Below, in pieces: positions 26,306 through 34,795 of a DNA stretch of 64,000 bases. This DNA comes from Chlamydiae bacterium CG10_big_fil_rev_8_21_14_0_10_42_34. Its GTDB lineage: Bacteria > Chlamydiota > Chlamydiia > Chlamydiales > SM23-39. The translations under genes and the position numbers were made by a program. The notes beneath the pieces were generated by a model that ran no database searches, was not told the origin of the DNA, and was given only the letters and a program-made list of their open reading frames with translations. Positions within the stretch are counted from its first letter, which is position 1. Every line of letters begins with the position of its first letter. The DNA is taken from NCBI GenBank assembly GCA_002773795.1, contig PFAD01000018.1:1865-65864 (forward strand), written 5' to 3'.

Positions 26306-27682
26306 CTAAAACTTATTCAACCATGTTTTCTTTTTGTACAGACAGAGGAAAAAGGCAGGAGAGATTAGAACGATATTGCCGCAAGCAATGAGCAAAGCAT
26401 ATCTGACTGTAGAGCCCGCATTGATACTGTCTGGCGGGAAATATCCCACAATGATCGTAACGATACACCCAACCAGACCCATTGCGCACGCAAGCCGTCT
26501 TGTCCCTCGAGGAATCCGATAAGAAAAAGCCTCCGTAGGGCGACCTATTTTAAGAGCTGAAGCAAATAGCAGGACATACATAATCATATAAAGCTCTGTA
26601 CTAAGAGCTGTTAAAAACCAATAAAACGCATTGATCGAAGGCATTAAAGTGAAAACCAAGCAAAAAAGACTCACCAAAATCCCCTGAATAAAAAGAAGTC
26701 TCACAGGGACATCATGACGGTTTTTCTTACAGAAAAAGGGAGGCAAAAATCCGTGCTCTGCCGCCTGAAGCAGCCCCTTTGCAGGAGAAAGGAGCCAGTT
26801 GATCATTCCACCAATGCTTCCTGTAATAATAAGGAGAGTCAAAATTGGGACAAACCATGGGATATTAAATGCGGTAAAAAACTGACTAAAGGTTTGCATA
26901 ATCCCATCAACAAGGCGAATCTCGTTTTCAGGGATGACTACTGCAATAGAAAGGGCGCCAAAGAGCATTGTTGCAAGTAAAATAATGACCGACAGACCCA
27001 TTGCTTTGGGGAAATTCTTTTGGGGATTGGAGATATCTCCGACGTGAACACCAGCGAGCTCCATCCCTAAAAATGAGGCCATGATAGCAACAAGCGAGAC
27101 CCAATTTTCAGAGCCAGCTAAAGTAGGGAGCATATTTTGAACGTCAAATTCAATTTGGACCGGCTTTCCCAAAAAGATCCAGATGAGTCCCAACAAAATC
27201 AAAAAGCACATCGGAATCAATAGTCCAACGATGCCGCAAACTGAATTAATTCGGGCCGAAACATGGATCCCCCTTAAGTTCAAAAAAGTGAGCCCCCAAA
27301 ATACAGTGAGGATCACCGAGACTAAAAAGACCTTGTTTTGCGCAAGAGCAGGATCAAAAAGGTACGCTGCAGTGCCTGCGATAAAAGAAAGAATGGTCGG
27401 ATACCAGACCATCGTATTGATCCATTGGAGCCAAATGGCAACCAAAGCCGTTTTTTCCCCAAAAGCGCTCCTCACCCAATGAAAGACTCCCCCTTTTTCC
27501 GAAAAACGGGAGGTAAACTCTGCAGCAATGAGTGAAATAGGGATTAAAAAAATCACTGCTGACAAGAGAAAAAAAAAGATCAATGAGCTTCCGAAAATTG
27601 CCGTTGCGGGTAAATTCCGGATGCTATCGATCGCAGCTACGATGAGTAGGACTAAAGAAAATAGGCTGATCTTTTTATTCAT
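26306..27682 (-). CDS. APC-family amino acid antiporter (GadC/XasA-like)
   Basis: An inner-membrane transporter likely importing host amino acids by exchange. The 458-residue protein has about 12 hydrophobic segments. The N-terminus MNKKISLFSLVLLIVAAIDS, then IRNLPATAIFG, resembles glutamate/GABA-type antiporters. The helix-3 region has WLQWINTMVWYPTILSF, and the helix-6 region reads MASFLGMELAGVHVGDI. Substrate cannot be assigned. It is convergent with rnpB and upstream of nothing obvious in an operon. Confidence 0.85.
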   Translation of the reverse strand: MNKKISLFSLVLLIVAAIDSIRNLPATAIFGSSLIFFFLLSAVIFLIPISLIAAEFTSRFSEKGGVFHWVRSAFGEKTALVAIWLQWINTMVWYPTILSFIAGTAAYLFDPALAQNKVFLVSVILTVFWGLTFLNLRGIHVSARINSVCGIVGLLIPMCFLILLGLIWIFLGKPVQIEFDVQNMLPTLAGSENWVSLVAIMASFLGMELAGVHVGDISNPQKNFPKAMGLSVIILLATMLFGALSIAVVIPENEIRLVDGIMQTFSQFFTAFNIPWFVPILTLLIITGSIGGMINWLLSPAKGLLQAAEHGFLPPFFCKKNRHDVPVRLLFIQGILVSLFCLVFTLMPSINAFYWFLTALSTELYMIMYVLLFASALKIGRPTEAFSYRIPRGTRRLACAMGLVGCIVTIIVGYFPPDSINAGSTVRYALLIACGNIVLISPAFFLCLYKKKTWLNKF

Positions 27683-27729
27683 AGAAGCATTTTATAAGAT
27701 CATCCCAAAATTTTACATACAAATGAATT

Positions 27730-28860
27730 TTAGAAATCGAGCTCGAAATTAATGGTTATCCCTTCCATCGTTAATGGCTGATTGCCTACCGTAGGCAGAG
27801 GAGTAATCAGCGTGCTTGTAGCTTGAAGTTGCAAGGGCAAGTTAAATTGATTCCACCAGTGGTTGGTCTCCCACAAAACAGACATTTTATAGAACATTTT
27901 TTCACACCACATACAAGTTTGCCACTGAAGTCCAAGAGCTAATTGAAGGGTGGGAACAAGCTGATAGTAGTTATTCTCACAGCTGCTATTTGTTGTCTCT
28001 ACAGATGTTTGAGCAACTACATGTTTCGATACGCTTAGCGCTTTATTTTCACCATAAAGAAGCGCCCCAGACACTTTGCTGAGAAAGCCAAACCCTTGAC
28101 TAAAGTTTAACTGGGCATCAAGACCCACTCTTGGCCCTAACCCCCAATAGTTATTCTTACCGTTAAATCTCACCTCAGAATTTACTGGTAAAGGGACCGA
28201 TCTTAAATTGTTGTAGAAGTGATTTTTAAAGGTTTGATACAACGTTCCTCCTCTCACCCCCCAGCAGGGACGAACAGAGATTGTTCTTGTAATCTGGATC
28301 AATCTTCCGATTTCAAGATCACACATATTTAAGTGAAACAGCGTGCTTAACGATGCTGTTGCGAAGCGATCATTTAGATCTTGAAGCCATACAGGAAAAA
28401 AGCCTGTCGTGCTGGCAATTTTTTCTTTTGCATGGTTGTTGTAGCATGTGTAGTTTAAAAGTACGTCCCAAAAATCATATCTACAATTTCTCCCGATCCC
28501 AAAACGAAAGCCTCTATCCCATTCGGGATCAATCCGAATAATTGATCCAAAGTTTTGATTGTCTCCCACCGTTCCTGCCGGAGTAATGACAGTTGAAATC
28601 TCGTAAGCAGAGCTAAACCCGTTATTCTCAGCTCTCCAATAGATAAAATCAGAGGTGATATAAAAGCTGCCGCAATTCATATTCGAGCACCCTTTCGGAT
28701 TGCACGGATTGAATTCCCAACAACATTTTGGCGGCGGGACGCAGCACTCTTTCGGTTTAGCTGGAGCGCAACTTGACTCTTCATTTACATAATCATCGTC
28801 AGCTCTTGCCGACACAACAAAGAGGAGAAGAGTTAGGATTGAAAAAAACTTTCGGGACAT
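27730..28860 (-). CDS. MOMP-like outer-membrane porin, cysteine rich (copy 1)
   Basis: A predicted beta-barrel porin of the expanded MOMP-like family of non-Chlamydiaceae. It has 376 residues with signal peptide MSRKFFSILTLLLFVVSARA. A cysteine-rich N-terminal segment follows at about 30-65 (ECCVPPPKCCWEFNPCNPKG and CSNMNCGSFY), likely for disulfide cross-linking of the envelope. Then comes a barrel with FIYWRAENNGF, a mid-protein WGVRGG motif and ending LTMEGITINFELDF, a C-terminal Phe beta signal. It is a close paralogue of the gene at 28983-30134, separated by a strong terminator, so the two are likely transcribed separately. I see no strong ribosome binding site. Confidence 0.88.
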   Translation of the reverse strand: MSRKFFSILTLLLFVVSARADDDYVNEESSCAPAKPKECCVPPPKCCWEFNPCNPKGCSNMNCGSFYITSDFIYWRAENNGFSSAYEISTVITPAGTVGDNQNFGSIIRIDPEWDRGFRFGIGRNCRYDFWDVLLNYTCYNNHAKEKIASTTGFFPVWLQDLNDRFATASLSTLFHLNMCDLEIGRLIQITRTISVRPCWGVRGGTLYQTFKNHFYNNLRSVPLPVNSEVRFNGKNNYWGLGPRVGLDAQLNFSQGFGFLSKVSGALLYGENKALSVSKHVVAQTSVETTNSSCENNYYQLVPTLQLALGLQWQTCMWCEKMFYKMSVLWETNHWWNQFNLPLQLQATSTLITPLPTVGNQPLTMEGITINFELDF

Positions 28861-28927
28861 GTGCAGCCATAATAAAAAGGTTTAAAAAACATTCTATAGA
28901 AAGCTGCAAAATTTTTGAACGCAAAAA

Positions 28928-28955
28928 AAAACCCCGTTTTTTCAAACGGGGTTTT
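28928..28955 (-). terminator. Rho-independent terminator after MOMP-like copy 2
   Basis: A 12-base perfect stem, AAAACCCCGTTT (28928-28939) with AAACGGGGTTTT (28944-28955), around a 4-base loop. On the minus strand it is followed by a T run (complement of 28923-28927). It lies 27 bases past the stop of the gene at 28983. Confidence 0.85.
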
Positions 28956-28982
28956 CCTTTTACTTGAGGCTTTTCATTCCTC

Positions 28983-30134
28983 TTAGAAATCTAACTCAAA
29001 ATTCAGAGTTAAACCTTCCATTGTCAATGGCTGGTTTCCAACTGTTGGAATTGGAGGAATTGCTGTAATTTGTCCAACAGGTAAGTTGAACTGATTCCAC
29101 CAATAGTTACCTTCCCAAGAAGCGCTCATTTTGTAGAACAACTTCTCGCACCAAAAGCAAGTTTGCCACTGCAAACCTAAGCTAAGCTGTAGGTTCGGAA
29201 CTAACTGATCAAAGTTATCTGTAAAATTACTTTGCGTTGTTAAATTAGCGCTTGCAGGATCTGCTGTTGAAAGGATATGAGAACTAGTGCTATTTGCTCT
29301 TGTTTTACCATACAGCAAAGCTCCAGCAAGTTTACCCAGCACGCTAAATCCATAACAAACATCCATTTGTCCATCGACACCTGCGCGAGGTCCAACACCC
29401 CAATATTTATTTTTTCCATTAAAATGGATTTCTAAAGGAGTCCCGCTTTCAGCCCCAGTAATTAATAACTCACTTAAGTGACTACGGAAGCTTTGATTGA
29501 TGCTTCCCCCTCTTACACCCCAATATGGACGGATAGCAACAGTCTTTGTTAAATAAGTCATGCGACCTACTTCCAAATCTCCCATATTCATGACGAAGTG
29601 GACGTTCCCTTTGATCGTACCAAAACGACCTTCTGGTGTTATTGGCGCCCAAACGTTCATAAACCCAGTCGTACTTGTATTTGTGTTTTTTGTGTGGTTT
29701 GCGTACCAAGTATAATTTAAGAAAAGATCCCAAAAATCATGCTTTGTATTCCAGCCAAGACCTACTCTAAAGCCAGGATCCCAATCCGGTTTTACCCGAA
29801 CCACTTTTCCAACATTTTGATCATCCGCAGGTGAAGCAACATCTGCCGCAAGAGCAGTTGTTAGTTCATAACCATAGCTAAATCCATGGTTTTCTGCTCT
29901 CCAATAAAGGAAATCGGCAGTCCCATAAAAGCCACCGCAGTTCATATCTGCACATCCCTTAGGATTGCATGGATTAAAGTTCCAGCAGCACTTAGCTGGC
30001 GGATTGCAGCAAGGTTTCGGCTTGCAAACAGGTTCACACTTTGGAGCGCAGTGCGTATTCGCACTTAACGCTCCAATACTTCCTGAAACTGCAACAAAGG
30101 CAATTGCCAGGATCGGAAAAATTCTTCTTAACAT
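28983..30134 (-). CDS. MOMP-like outer-membrane porin, cysteine rich (copy 2)
   Basis: A paralogue of the neighbouring porin. From the ATG at 30134 it has 383 residues (MLRRIFPILAIAFVAVSGSI, a signal peptide); GAGG lies 6 bases upstream, whereas the frame's earlier TTG at 30146 lacks signal for use. Cysteine-rich N-terminus at about 35-70 (CCNPPAKCCWNFNPCNPKGC), barrel motifs LYWRAENHGFSYGYELT, YWGVRGGSINQSF and WKTQTCF-like WQTCFWCEKLFYKMSASWE. It ends LTMEGLTLNFELDF. The two copies share most of these motifs, indicating tandem duplication followed by loop divergence. Confidence 0.88.
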   Translation of the reverse strand: MLRRIFPILAIAFVAVSGSIGALSANTHCAPKCEPVCKPKPCCNPPAKCCWNFNPCNPKGCADMNCGGFYGTADFLYWRAENHGFSYGYELTTALAADVASPADDQNVGKVVRVKPDWDPGFRVGLGWNTKHDFWDLFLNYTWYANHTKNTNTSTTGFMNVWAPITPEGRFGTIKGNVHFVMNMGDLEVGRMTYLTKTVAIRPYWGVRGGSINQSFRSHLSELLITGAESGTPLEIHFNGKNKYWGVGPRAGVDGQMDVCYGFSVLGKLAGALLYGKTRANSTSSHILSTADPASANLTTQSNFTDNFDQLVPNLQLSLGLQWQTCFWCEKLFYKMSASWEGNYWWNQFNLPVGQITAIPPIPTVGNQPLTMEGLTLNFELDF

Positions 30135-30179
30135 AACCAACCTCAATAAAAGGATTACATAATTCCACGCATAGTAGAA

Positions 30180-30195
30180 TTACATAATTATGTAA
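30180..30195. promoter_or_regulatory. Perfect 16-base palindrome upstream of MOMP-like copy 2
   Basis: TTACATAATTATGTAA equals its own reverse complement. The half-site TTACATAAT recurs at 30155-30163, about 25 bases nearer the gene, inside the presumed promoter/leader. It could be an operator for a dimeric repressor, or simply AT-rich sequence at the xerC 3' boundary. Confidence 0.35.
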
Positions 30196-30201
30196 ACTTT
30201 T

Positions 30202-31068
30202 TTATGCTCGAGGGTGCGTCTTGTCGTAGACCGCCCTCTTTAGTTTTGGCGAAACGTGGGTGTAAATCGTTGTGGTTGCAAGAGATGTGTGACCTAAAAT
30301 CATCTGAATTGTTTTTAAGTCCATCCCATTTTCCAGCCAGTGGGTGGCAATAGTATGACGAATTGTGTGAGGGGTCACCCTCTCGGAAAGTCCACTTAAC
30401 TTTAAATAATTGGCAAAGTTCCGATCAACTGAGCGGGGAGTCAAGCGGGTCCCCCTTTTGTTTAGAAAAATAGCTTGGGAATCTAACTCATCTCTTTCGG
30501 GATGATTGAGATATCGAACCAGCCAATCGGCCGCCGTCTGCGTAATCGGCGCCTGTCTTTGCTTTTTCCCTTTCCCAAAAATATTTAAAACCAGCCCCTT
30601 AGCATCAAAATCGCGTCGATTTAGACCAGTCACCTCGCTCAATCTAAGACCTGAGCTGTAAAACAATTCCATAATTGCTCGATCCCTAAAGCCGAGGTAA
30701 CTCGATAGATCTGGCTGACTAAAGAGGTGCTGGATCTGATCATAGTTAATAGAGACAGGGAGTCTTTTCTCCTTTTTAGGGCTATCGATCTCCTCTAGGG
30801 GATTTTCGCTAACCCACTTTTCTCGGATCGCATGGCGGTAGAAACTTCTTAAAGAAGATAGACGACGTAAGACAGTCCGAGTACTCATCTTATTTTCATA
30901 AAGATGGGCAAGATAGCGCCTTATCGACCGTTTTGTAACAGACTCCCCATCTAAGAAGTTCAAAAAAGAGGTTAAATCGAGCCGATACCCTCTGATTGTA
31001 TGAGTAGATGCACCTTTTGCAAGATGCAAGTGCGATAAAAATTGCTCGACAGCCTTGAAAAGGTCCAT
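30202..31068 (-). CDS. xerC: Tyrosine recombinase XerC
   Basis: Resolves chromosome dimers at dif together with XerD. At 288 residues it is typical. There is an N-terminal SAM-like domain (residues 1-85). The catalytic set is visible: Arg in SSGLRLSEV, Lys in NIFGKGKKQRQ, His-x-x-Arg in HTIRHTIATHW, His in ILGHTSL and Tyr in TTIYTHVSP. The start at 31068 is only 24 bases from the divergent ABC-F start at 31093, so each promoter must lie inside the other gene. The pairing with an ABC-F gene is as in Chlamydia. Confidence 0.93.
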   Translation of the reverse strand: MDLFKAVEQFLSHLHLAKGASTHTIRGYRLDLTSFLNFLDGESVTKRSIRRYLAHLYENKMSTRTVLRRLSSLRSFYRHAIREKWVSENPLEEIDSPKKEKRLPVSINYDQIQHLFSQPDLSSYLGFRDRAIMELFYSSGLRLSEVTGLNRRDFDAKGLVLNIFGKGKKQRQAPITQTAADWLVRYLNHPERDELDSQAIFLNKRGTRLTPRSVDRNFANYLKLSGLSERVTPHTIRHTIATHWLENGMDLKTIQMILGHTSLATTTIYTHVSPKLKRAVYDKTHPRA

Positions 31069-31092
31069 AGGTTTATGGTATCATTTTTCTTT

Positions 31093-32685
31093 ATGATTAC
31101 ATTAGAAAATATTTCAAAGAAAATTGGAAGTCGCACTCTTTTTGAAGATGTGGCCTTCACCTTTAATGATGGATGCCGATACGGGTTAACCGGCCCAAAT
31201 GGCTGTGGAAAATCGACCTTGCTCAAGATTATCATGGGCGTCGAGCCGCAAACAACAGGGATCGTCTCTTTACCTAAAAAAGTGGGTTTCCTCAAGCAAC
31301 GTATCGAAGATTTTAGAGATCACACCGTATTAAATACAGTGATCATGGGCAATAGCCGCCTATGGGCTGCGCTAGCTGAACGAGATCGCCTCTATGAAGA
31401 AGAGATGACTGATGCAATTGGAATGCGACTTGGTGAGCTTGAAGAAGTCATTGCAGATGAAGATGGCTACTCAGCGGAATCAGAGGCAGAAATCGTCCTT
31501 ATTGGAATGGGGATCCCAGAAGAGCTCCACCAAAAAAAAATGCATGAAATCCCGACCGACCGGCAATTTCGAGCGCTCCTATGCCAAGCTCTTTTCGGCC
31601 ACCCCGAAGCGCTCCTACTCGACGAACCGACAAACCACCTTGACCTTGAATCAATCTCTTGGCTTGAAGGGTTTCTCCACAATTATAACGGAACGCTTGT
31701 CGTAGTCAGTCACGACCGCCATTTTCTCAACTCGATTTGTACGCACATTGCCGATATCGATTATGAAACAATCATCACATATCCGGGAAATTACGATGCG
31801 ATGTATGAAACAAAGACAGCGATGCGATCAAGAGCAGAAGATGAAAACAAATCCAAAGAGAAAAAAATCTCACAATTGAAAGATTTCGTTGCAAAGTTCG
31901 GCGCAGGAACAAGGGCCAGCCAAGTGCAGTCCCGCGTTCGTGAAATCGACCGACTTCAACCTACTGAGTTGAAAAAGTCAAACATCCAACGCCCCTACAT
32001 ACGCTTTCCCGTTCCTGAAAAGCAATCTGGCCAAGTAGTTCTTAAGGGACAAAACCTCACCAAAGGCTACGGCAACGGCCCAGTCATTAAAGATTTTTCT
32101 TTTGAGATCCATAGAGGCGATAAAATCGCAGTGATCGGAAATAACGGAAGAGGAAAAACAACTCTACTCAAGATGCTAGCAGGACTTCTAACGCCAGATA
32201 GCGGCACGCTCACAATTGGCCACGGCGTAAACGCAGGCTATTTCCCGCAAAATCACGGCGAAGTCCTCAATAAACATAGCAAAGAGACAGCTTTTGATTG
32301 GTTAAAGAGCCGTAAAGAGATCGTTTTCGATCAAGACGTGCGAGGGATTTTAGGAAAAATGCTCTTTGGGGGTGACGATGCATTTAAGCCGCTGCCCAAT
32401 CTTTCTGGAGGAGAGGCTGCTCGCCTAATCATCGGAGGACTGATCCTTACCACTCCAAATACACTCATCTTTGACGAGCCAAACGGACACTTGGATCTTG
32501 AAGCTGTATCTGCACTTGCTTGGGGAATCGACGATTTTAAAGGAACTGCCATCGTCGCAACGCACGATAGGGATTTGATCAACGGTTTTGCAAAAAAAAT
32601 CATTGCGCTTGAAAGCGACGGCATTCATTTCCATGCAGGGCCTTTAGAAGAATACTTAGAAAAGAAAAAAGCGCTCTCAAAATGA
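31093..32685 (+). CDS. ABC-F family ATPase (YbiT/YjjK-like)
   Basis: A soluble duplicated ATPase of the translation-factor type, with no membrane domain. From the ATG at 31093 (MITLENISKKIGSRTLFED) it has 530 residues; the 17 codons before this in frame lack features. Walker A motifs are GPNGCGKST and GNNGRGKTT. Walker B regions are LLLDEPTNHLD and LIFDEPNGHLD. The second signature is LSGGEAAR, while the first is degenerate (EIPTDRQFRALL), which I believe is usual for this subgroup. The inter-domain linker at about 245-320 is charged. Its stop overlaps the next gene's start by 4 bases. Confidence 0.9.
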   Translation: MITLENISKKIGSRTLFEDVAFTFNDGCRYGLTGPNGCGKSTLLKIIMGVEPQTTGIVSLPKKVGFLKQRIEDFRDHTVLNTVIMGNSRLWAALAERDRLYEEEMTDAIGMRLGELEEVIADEDGYSAESEAEIVLIGMGIPEELHQKKMHEIPTDRQFRALLCQALFGHPEALLLDEPTNHLDLESISWLEGFLHNYNGTLVVVSHDRHFLNSICTHIADIDYETIITYPGNYDAMYETKTAMRSRAEDENKSKEKKISQLKDFVAKFGAGTRASQVQSRVREIDRLQPTELKKSNIQRPYIRFPVPEKQSGQVVLKGQNLTKGYGNGPVIKDFSFEIHRGDKIAVIGNNGRGKTTLLKMLAGLLTPDSGTLTIGHGVNAGYFPQNHGEVLNKHSKETAFDWLKSRKEIVFDQDVRGILGKMLFGGDDAFKPLPNLSGGEAARLIIGGLILTTPNTLIFDEPNGHLDLEAVSALAWGIDDFKGTAIVATHDRDLINGFAKKIIALESDGIHFHAGPLEEYLEKKKALSK

Positions 32686-33065
32686 CCGAACTGATCTATT
32701 TAGCCTGCCCTTTTCGTCACACAGACCCTACTGTACAGCGGAAGCGTTGCGCCGCAGTCCATTACACGGCGGCACAACTGTCTTTGAAGGGACACCACGT
32801 GTTTTCTCCCCTTACGCATAACGAAACTCTAATTGACATTCTCAACGACAGTCTTCCCGGCGAACATTGGATGCAATTTGATCTTGCCATATTGGCGGCA
32901 TGCAAACATCTTTACGTTTTAAAGATGCAAGACTGGCAATTATCGAAGGGAGTCCAAAGAGAAATTGCCTTTGCGAAAGAAAGAGGGATCACCGTCCATG
33001 AAATTGATCCCCCAGAAGAAAGCGAATATATTTCCCTCGTAAAAACAGACCCTATTTCTCAATAA
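32682..33065 (+). CDS. DUF1937 domain protein (nucleoside deoxyribosyltransferase-like fold)
   Basis: A 127-residue protein starting MTELIYLACPFRHTDPTVQ, then RCAAVHYTAAQLSLKGHHVF and LPGEHWMQFDLAILAACKHL. This pattern (strand, ACPF/YxHxD, then a W-x-x-D helix) matches DUF1937 and related nucleoside 2-deoxyribosyltransferase-like proteins. A catalytic role is not proven. It overlaps the ABC-F stop by four bases (ATGA), so it is co-translated with it, and its end overlaps the convergent glycosyltransferase gene by 7 bases. Confidence 0.75.
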   Translation: MTELIYLACPFRHTDPTVQRKRCAAVHYTAAQLSLKGHHVFSPLTHNETLIDILNDSLPGEHWMQFDLAILAACKHLYVLKMQDWQLSKGVQREIAFAKERGITVHEIDPPEESEYISLVKTDPISQ

Positions 33066-33895
33066 ACGTGACAAGAAACGTAGTCATACCCTTTCTTTTT
33101 GTAGTCTTTCACCTGATCTAAAGACTCAATATTTTTCCACTTTAATTTTCTTAAATGAGCTTGGTCTGTCCGCATAAATACAAAGTTAAAATAGATCTCG
33201 TATTCAGACAAACACGATCTTTTTACCTCCTTGTAGTCGATACACCGAGCGATTGCTTTCCAAGGTTTTATCCCATGAACCCTAGAGATCTGATCGAATA
33301 GATCTTCGAGAATCGGTCTTTGAAATAGCATGTGGTGACAAATTCCAGAATGCTTTGGAAACACCTTTCGAAAACCTGGGAGTAACCTTTGTGCATGATC
33401 GAAATACGGCGGATAATACTCTTTGCCCGGATTAAAAAAGGGCTCTCCACTAGAGGACAAAAAAGCGGTTGGCTTTAGAAATATCGTATCCGCATCAAGG
33501 ATCAGTATATTCGATGAAATGTTCGGGATCACTGAAAAAGCATAGAGCTTGAGAAACTGTTGATAAATCCAGCCAATGCGGCAAAGCCCTCGATGCATCT
33601 TCTCCTCTTTCCCACGATAGATCTCTCGAAGAAGATCATCTTTGCTAAACGGGAAGTTATTTTCATCAAACCACTCTGCGTTCATCGTTAATGGTTCAGA
33701 AGAGACAACAATCACCCTCCCGATGTTGAGACCATACTTCCGGATCGCCTTCACACACCTTTCTAGTGACCCACAATCTTTCTTGTGGCACGGAATGACC
33801 ACATCGATCGGCTCTAAAGAGAGTGGATAGACAGTCTTTGAAAAATCGGCAAACAAGCTTGCAGCCACTAAACTTAAAAATAGGATGAATCTCAC
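33059..33895 (-). CDS. Exported-looking glycosyltransferase, DUF6492-like
   Basis: A GT-A-like glycosyltransferase: DVVIPCHKKDCGSLERC near 31-46 and the metal-binding D-A-D in LILDADTIFL (Asp 134 and 136). Later motifs are FFNPGKEYYPPYFDHAQ and HSGICHHMLFQRPIL. The first 16 residues, MRFILFLSLVAASLFA, form a signal peptide directly before the catalytic domain, which is odd for an enzyme using a nucleotide sugar. The start is a GTG at 33895, supported by AAGGGGG 6 bases upstream. It is alone on its strand at the edge of the accessory island. Substrate and acceptor unknown; a secreted effector acting in the host is possible. Confidence 0.75.
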   Translation of the reverse strand: MRFILFLSLVAASLFADFSKTVYPLSLEPIDVVIPCHKKDCGSLERCVKAIRKYGLNIGRVIVVSSEPLTMNAEWFDENNFPFSKDDLLREIYRGKEEKMHRGLCRIGWIYQQFLKLYAFSVIPNISSNILILDADTIFLKPTAFLSSSGEPFFNPGKEYYPPYFDHAQRLLPGFRKVFPKHSGICHHMLFQRPILEDLFDQISRVHGIKPWKAIARCIDYKEVKRSCLSEYEIYFNFVFMRTDQAHLRKLKWKNIESLDQVKDYKKKGYDYVSCHVY

Positions 33896-34004
33896 CTAAA
33901 ACCCCCTTAAAAAGGGGTAAACTTATATCTTTAAAATAGATTCTAAGTCAACTAGTGCAAAAAGATTCAAAAACGCAAGTGAAAAATAGGAGCAGGAAAA
34001 TCTC

Positions 34005-34763
34005 ATGTTAAGGTATTCTCTCAGCATTTTTCAACCTTTCAAAAGGCTTATGTTTATAAACAGATTTTCATCATTGTTATTCCAGTTTGCATCACAAAAT
34101 CTTGAAGCAGTTGATAAAACAAACCCCTTTTATAGTCCTACAAAATTTCCCTTTGAATCGTATGTCGAAAGATTTTCTCATTATTCAGAACTTGAAGAAC
34201 AGGCTTTTAAGAACATTTGCATAATCACAGCGATTTACATAGACAGAGCCTATGCTTCAGGCAAAATAATTAATCACCCCAATACCATCCATCAATTATT
34301 TGGAACCGCTTTTGTGATTTCTCAAAAAATGATCCTTGATAATCACTATGCATTCGACTATTACGCAAAAATCCTTGGCATCTCTCCCCAAAAGCTCTTT
34401 GAATTAGAGCTTATCTTTTTTGAAGCTCTTAAATGGAACGCACATATAGATCAAAGTACTTATAAAAAATATGTGAATAAGTGGAATGAAAATCTATCAG
34501 ACAATGAACGAATTGATTTTAAGGAGCCCATTGATTTTAAGGAGCCCACCGAGTCTTCGATAATGACAACTAAGAAAAATAAACCAGCAGCCCCCCCCGA
34601 AAAGAAGAAAATTCCAAGCACTCCTAAAGAATATGTACTAAAGAAAATTCCAACCACTCCAAAAACAGAAATAGTAAATGCACAATCATACACTCCAAGA
34701 AATCCGAGACGCTTTTCAGGTCAACAAGTTATCAGCAGCGGTCCTTCTTGCCCGATTGTGTAA
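34005..34763 (+). CDS. Eukaryotic-type cyclin (Pho80/Pcl-like) with C-terminal CaaX box, copy A
   Basis: Looks like a host-directed regulator of cyclin-dependent kinases. In this 252-residue protein, residues about 48-165 match the Pho80/Pcl cyclin fold: FESYVERFSHYSELEEQAF, then IYIDRAYASGKIINHPNTIH, QLFGTAFVISQKMILD, and YYAKILGISPQKLFELELIF. A Lys/Pro-rich disordered tail follows (about 185-252), ending PSCPIV, a C-a-a-X-like tetrapeptide. AGGA lies 7 bases before the ATG at 34005; a second ATG at 34050 (MFINRFSSLLF) aligns better with copy B. Copy B is at 41906-42553 and a decayed copy at 41529-41747. Cyclins are not native to bacteria, so acquisition from a eukaryote is inferred. Confidence 0.82.
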   Translation: MLRYSLSIFQPFKRLMFINRFSSLLFQFASQNLEAVDKTNPFYSPTKFPFESYVERFSHYSELEEQAFKNICIITAIYIDRAYASGKIINHPNTIHQLFGTAFVISQKMILDNHYAFDYYAKILGISPQKLFELELIFFEALKWNAHIDQSTYKKYVNKWNENLSDNERIDFKEPIDFKEPTESSIMTTKKNKPAAPPEKKKIPSTPKEYVLKKIPTTPKTEIVNAQSYTPRNPRRFSGQQVISSGPSCPIV

Positions 34764-34795
34764 GTAAGCCCCGCTAGTTTTTACCTGACGTTTTT

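Noticed and set aside
31069-31092. 24-base divergent gap between xerC and the ABC-F gene as a special regulatory site
   Set aside because: Too short to hold two promoters; these probably lie in the neighbouring coding sequences, and nothing unusual is visible.
31093-32685. Degenerate first ABC signature in the ABC-F ATPase as evidence of inactivation
   Set aside because: The replacement (PTDRQFRALL before ALFGHPEALLLDEP) is, as I recall, shared by many ABC-F proteins of this subgroup, so it is not specific to this gene.
33895-33925. CCCC-CTTAAAAA-GGGG hairpin upstream of the exported glycosyltransferase
   Set aside because: The stem is only four bases and the AAGGGGG strand is better explained as the ribosome binding site of the GTG start.
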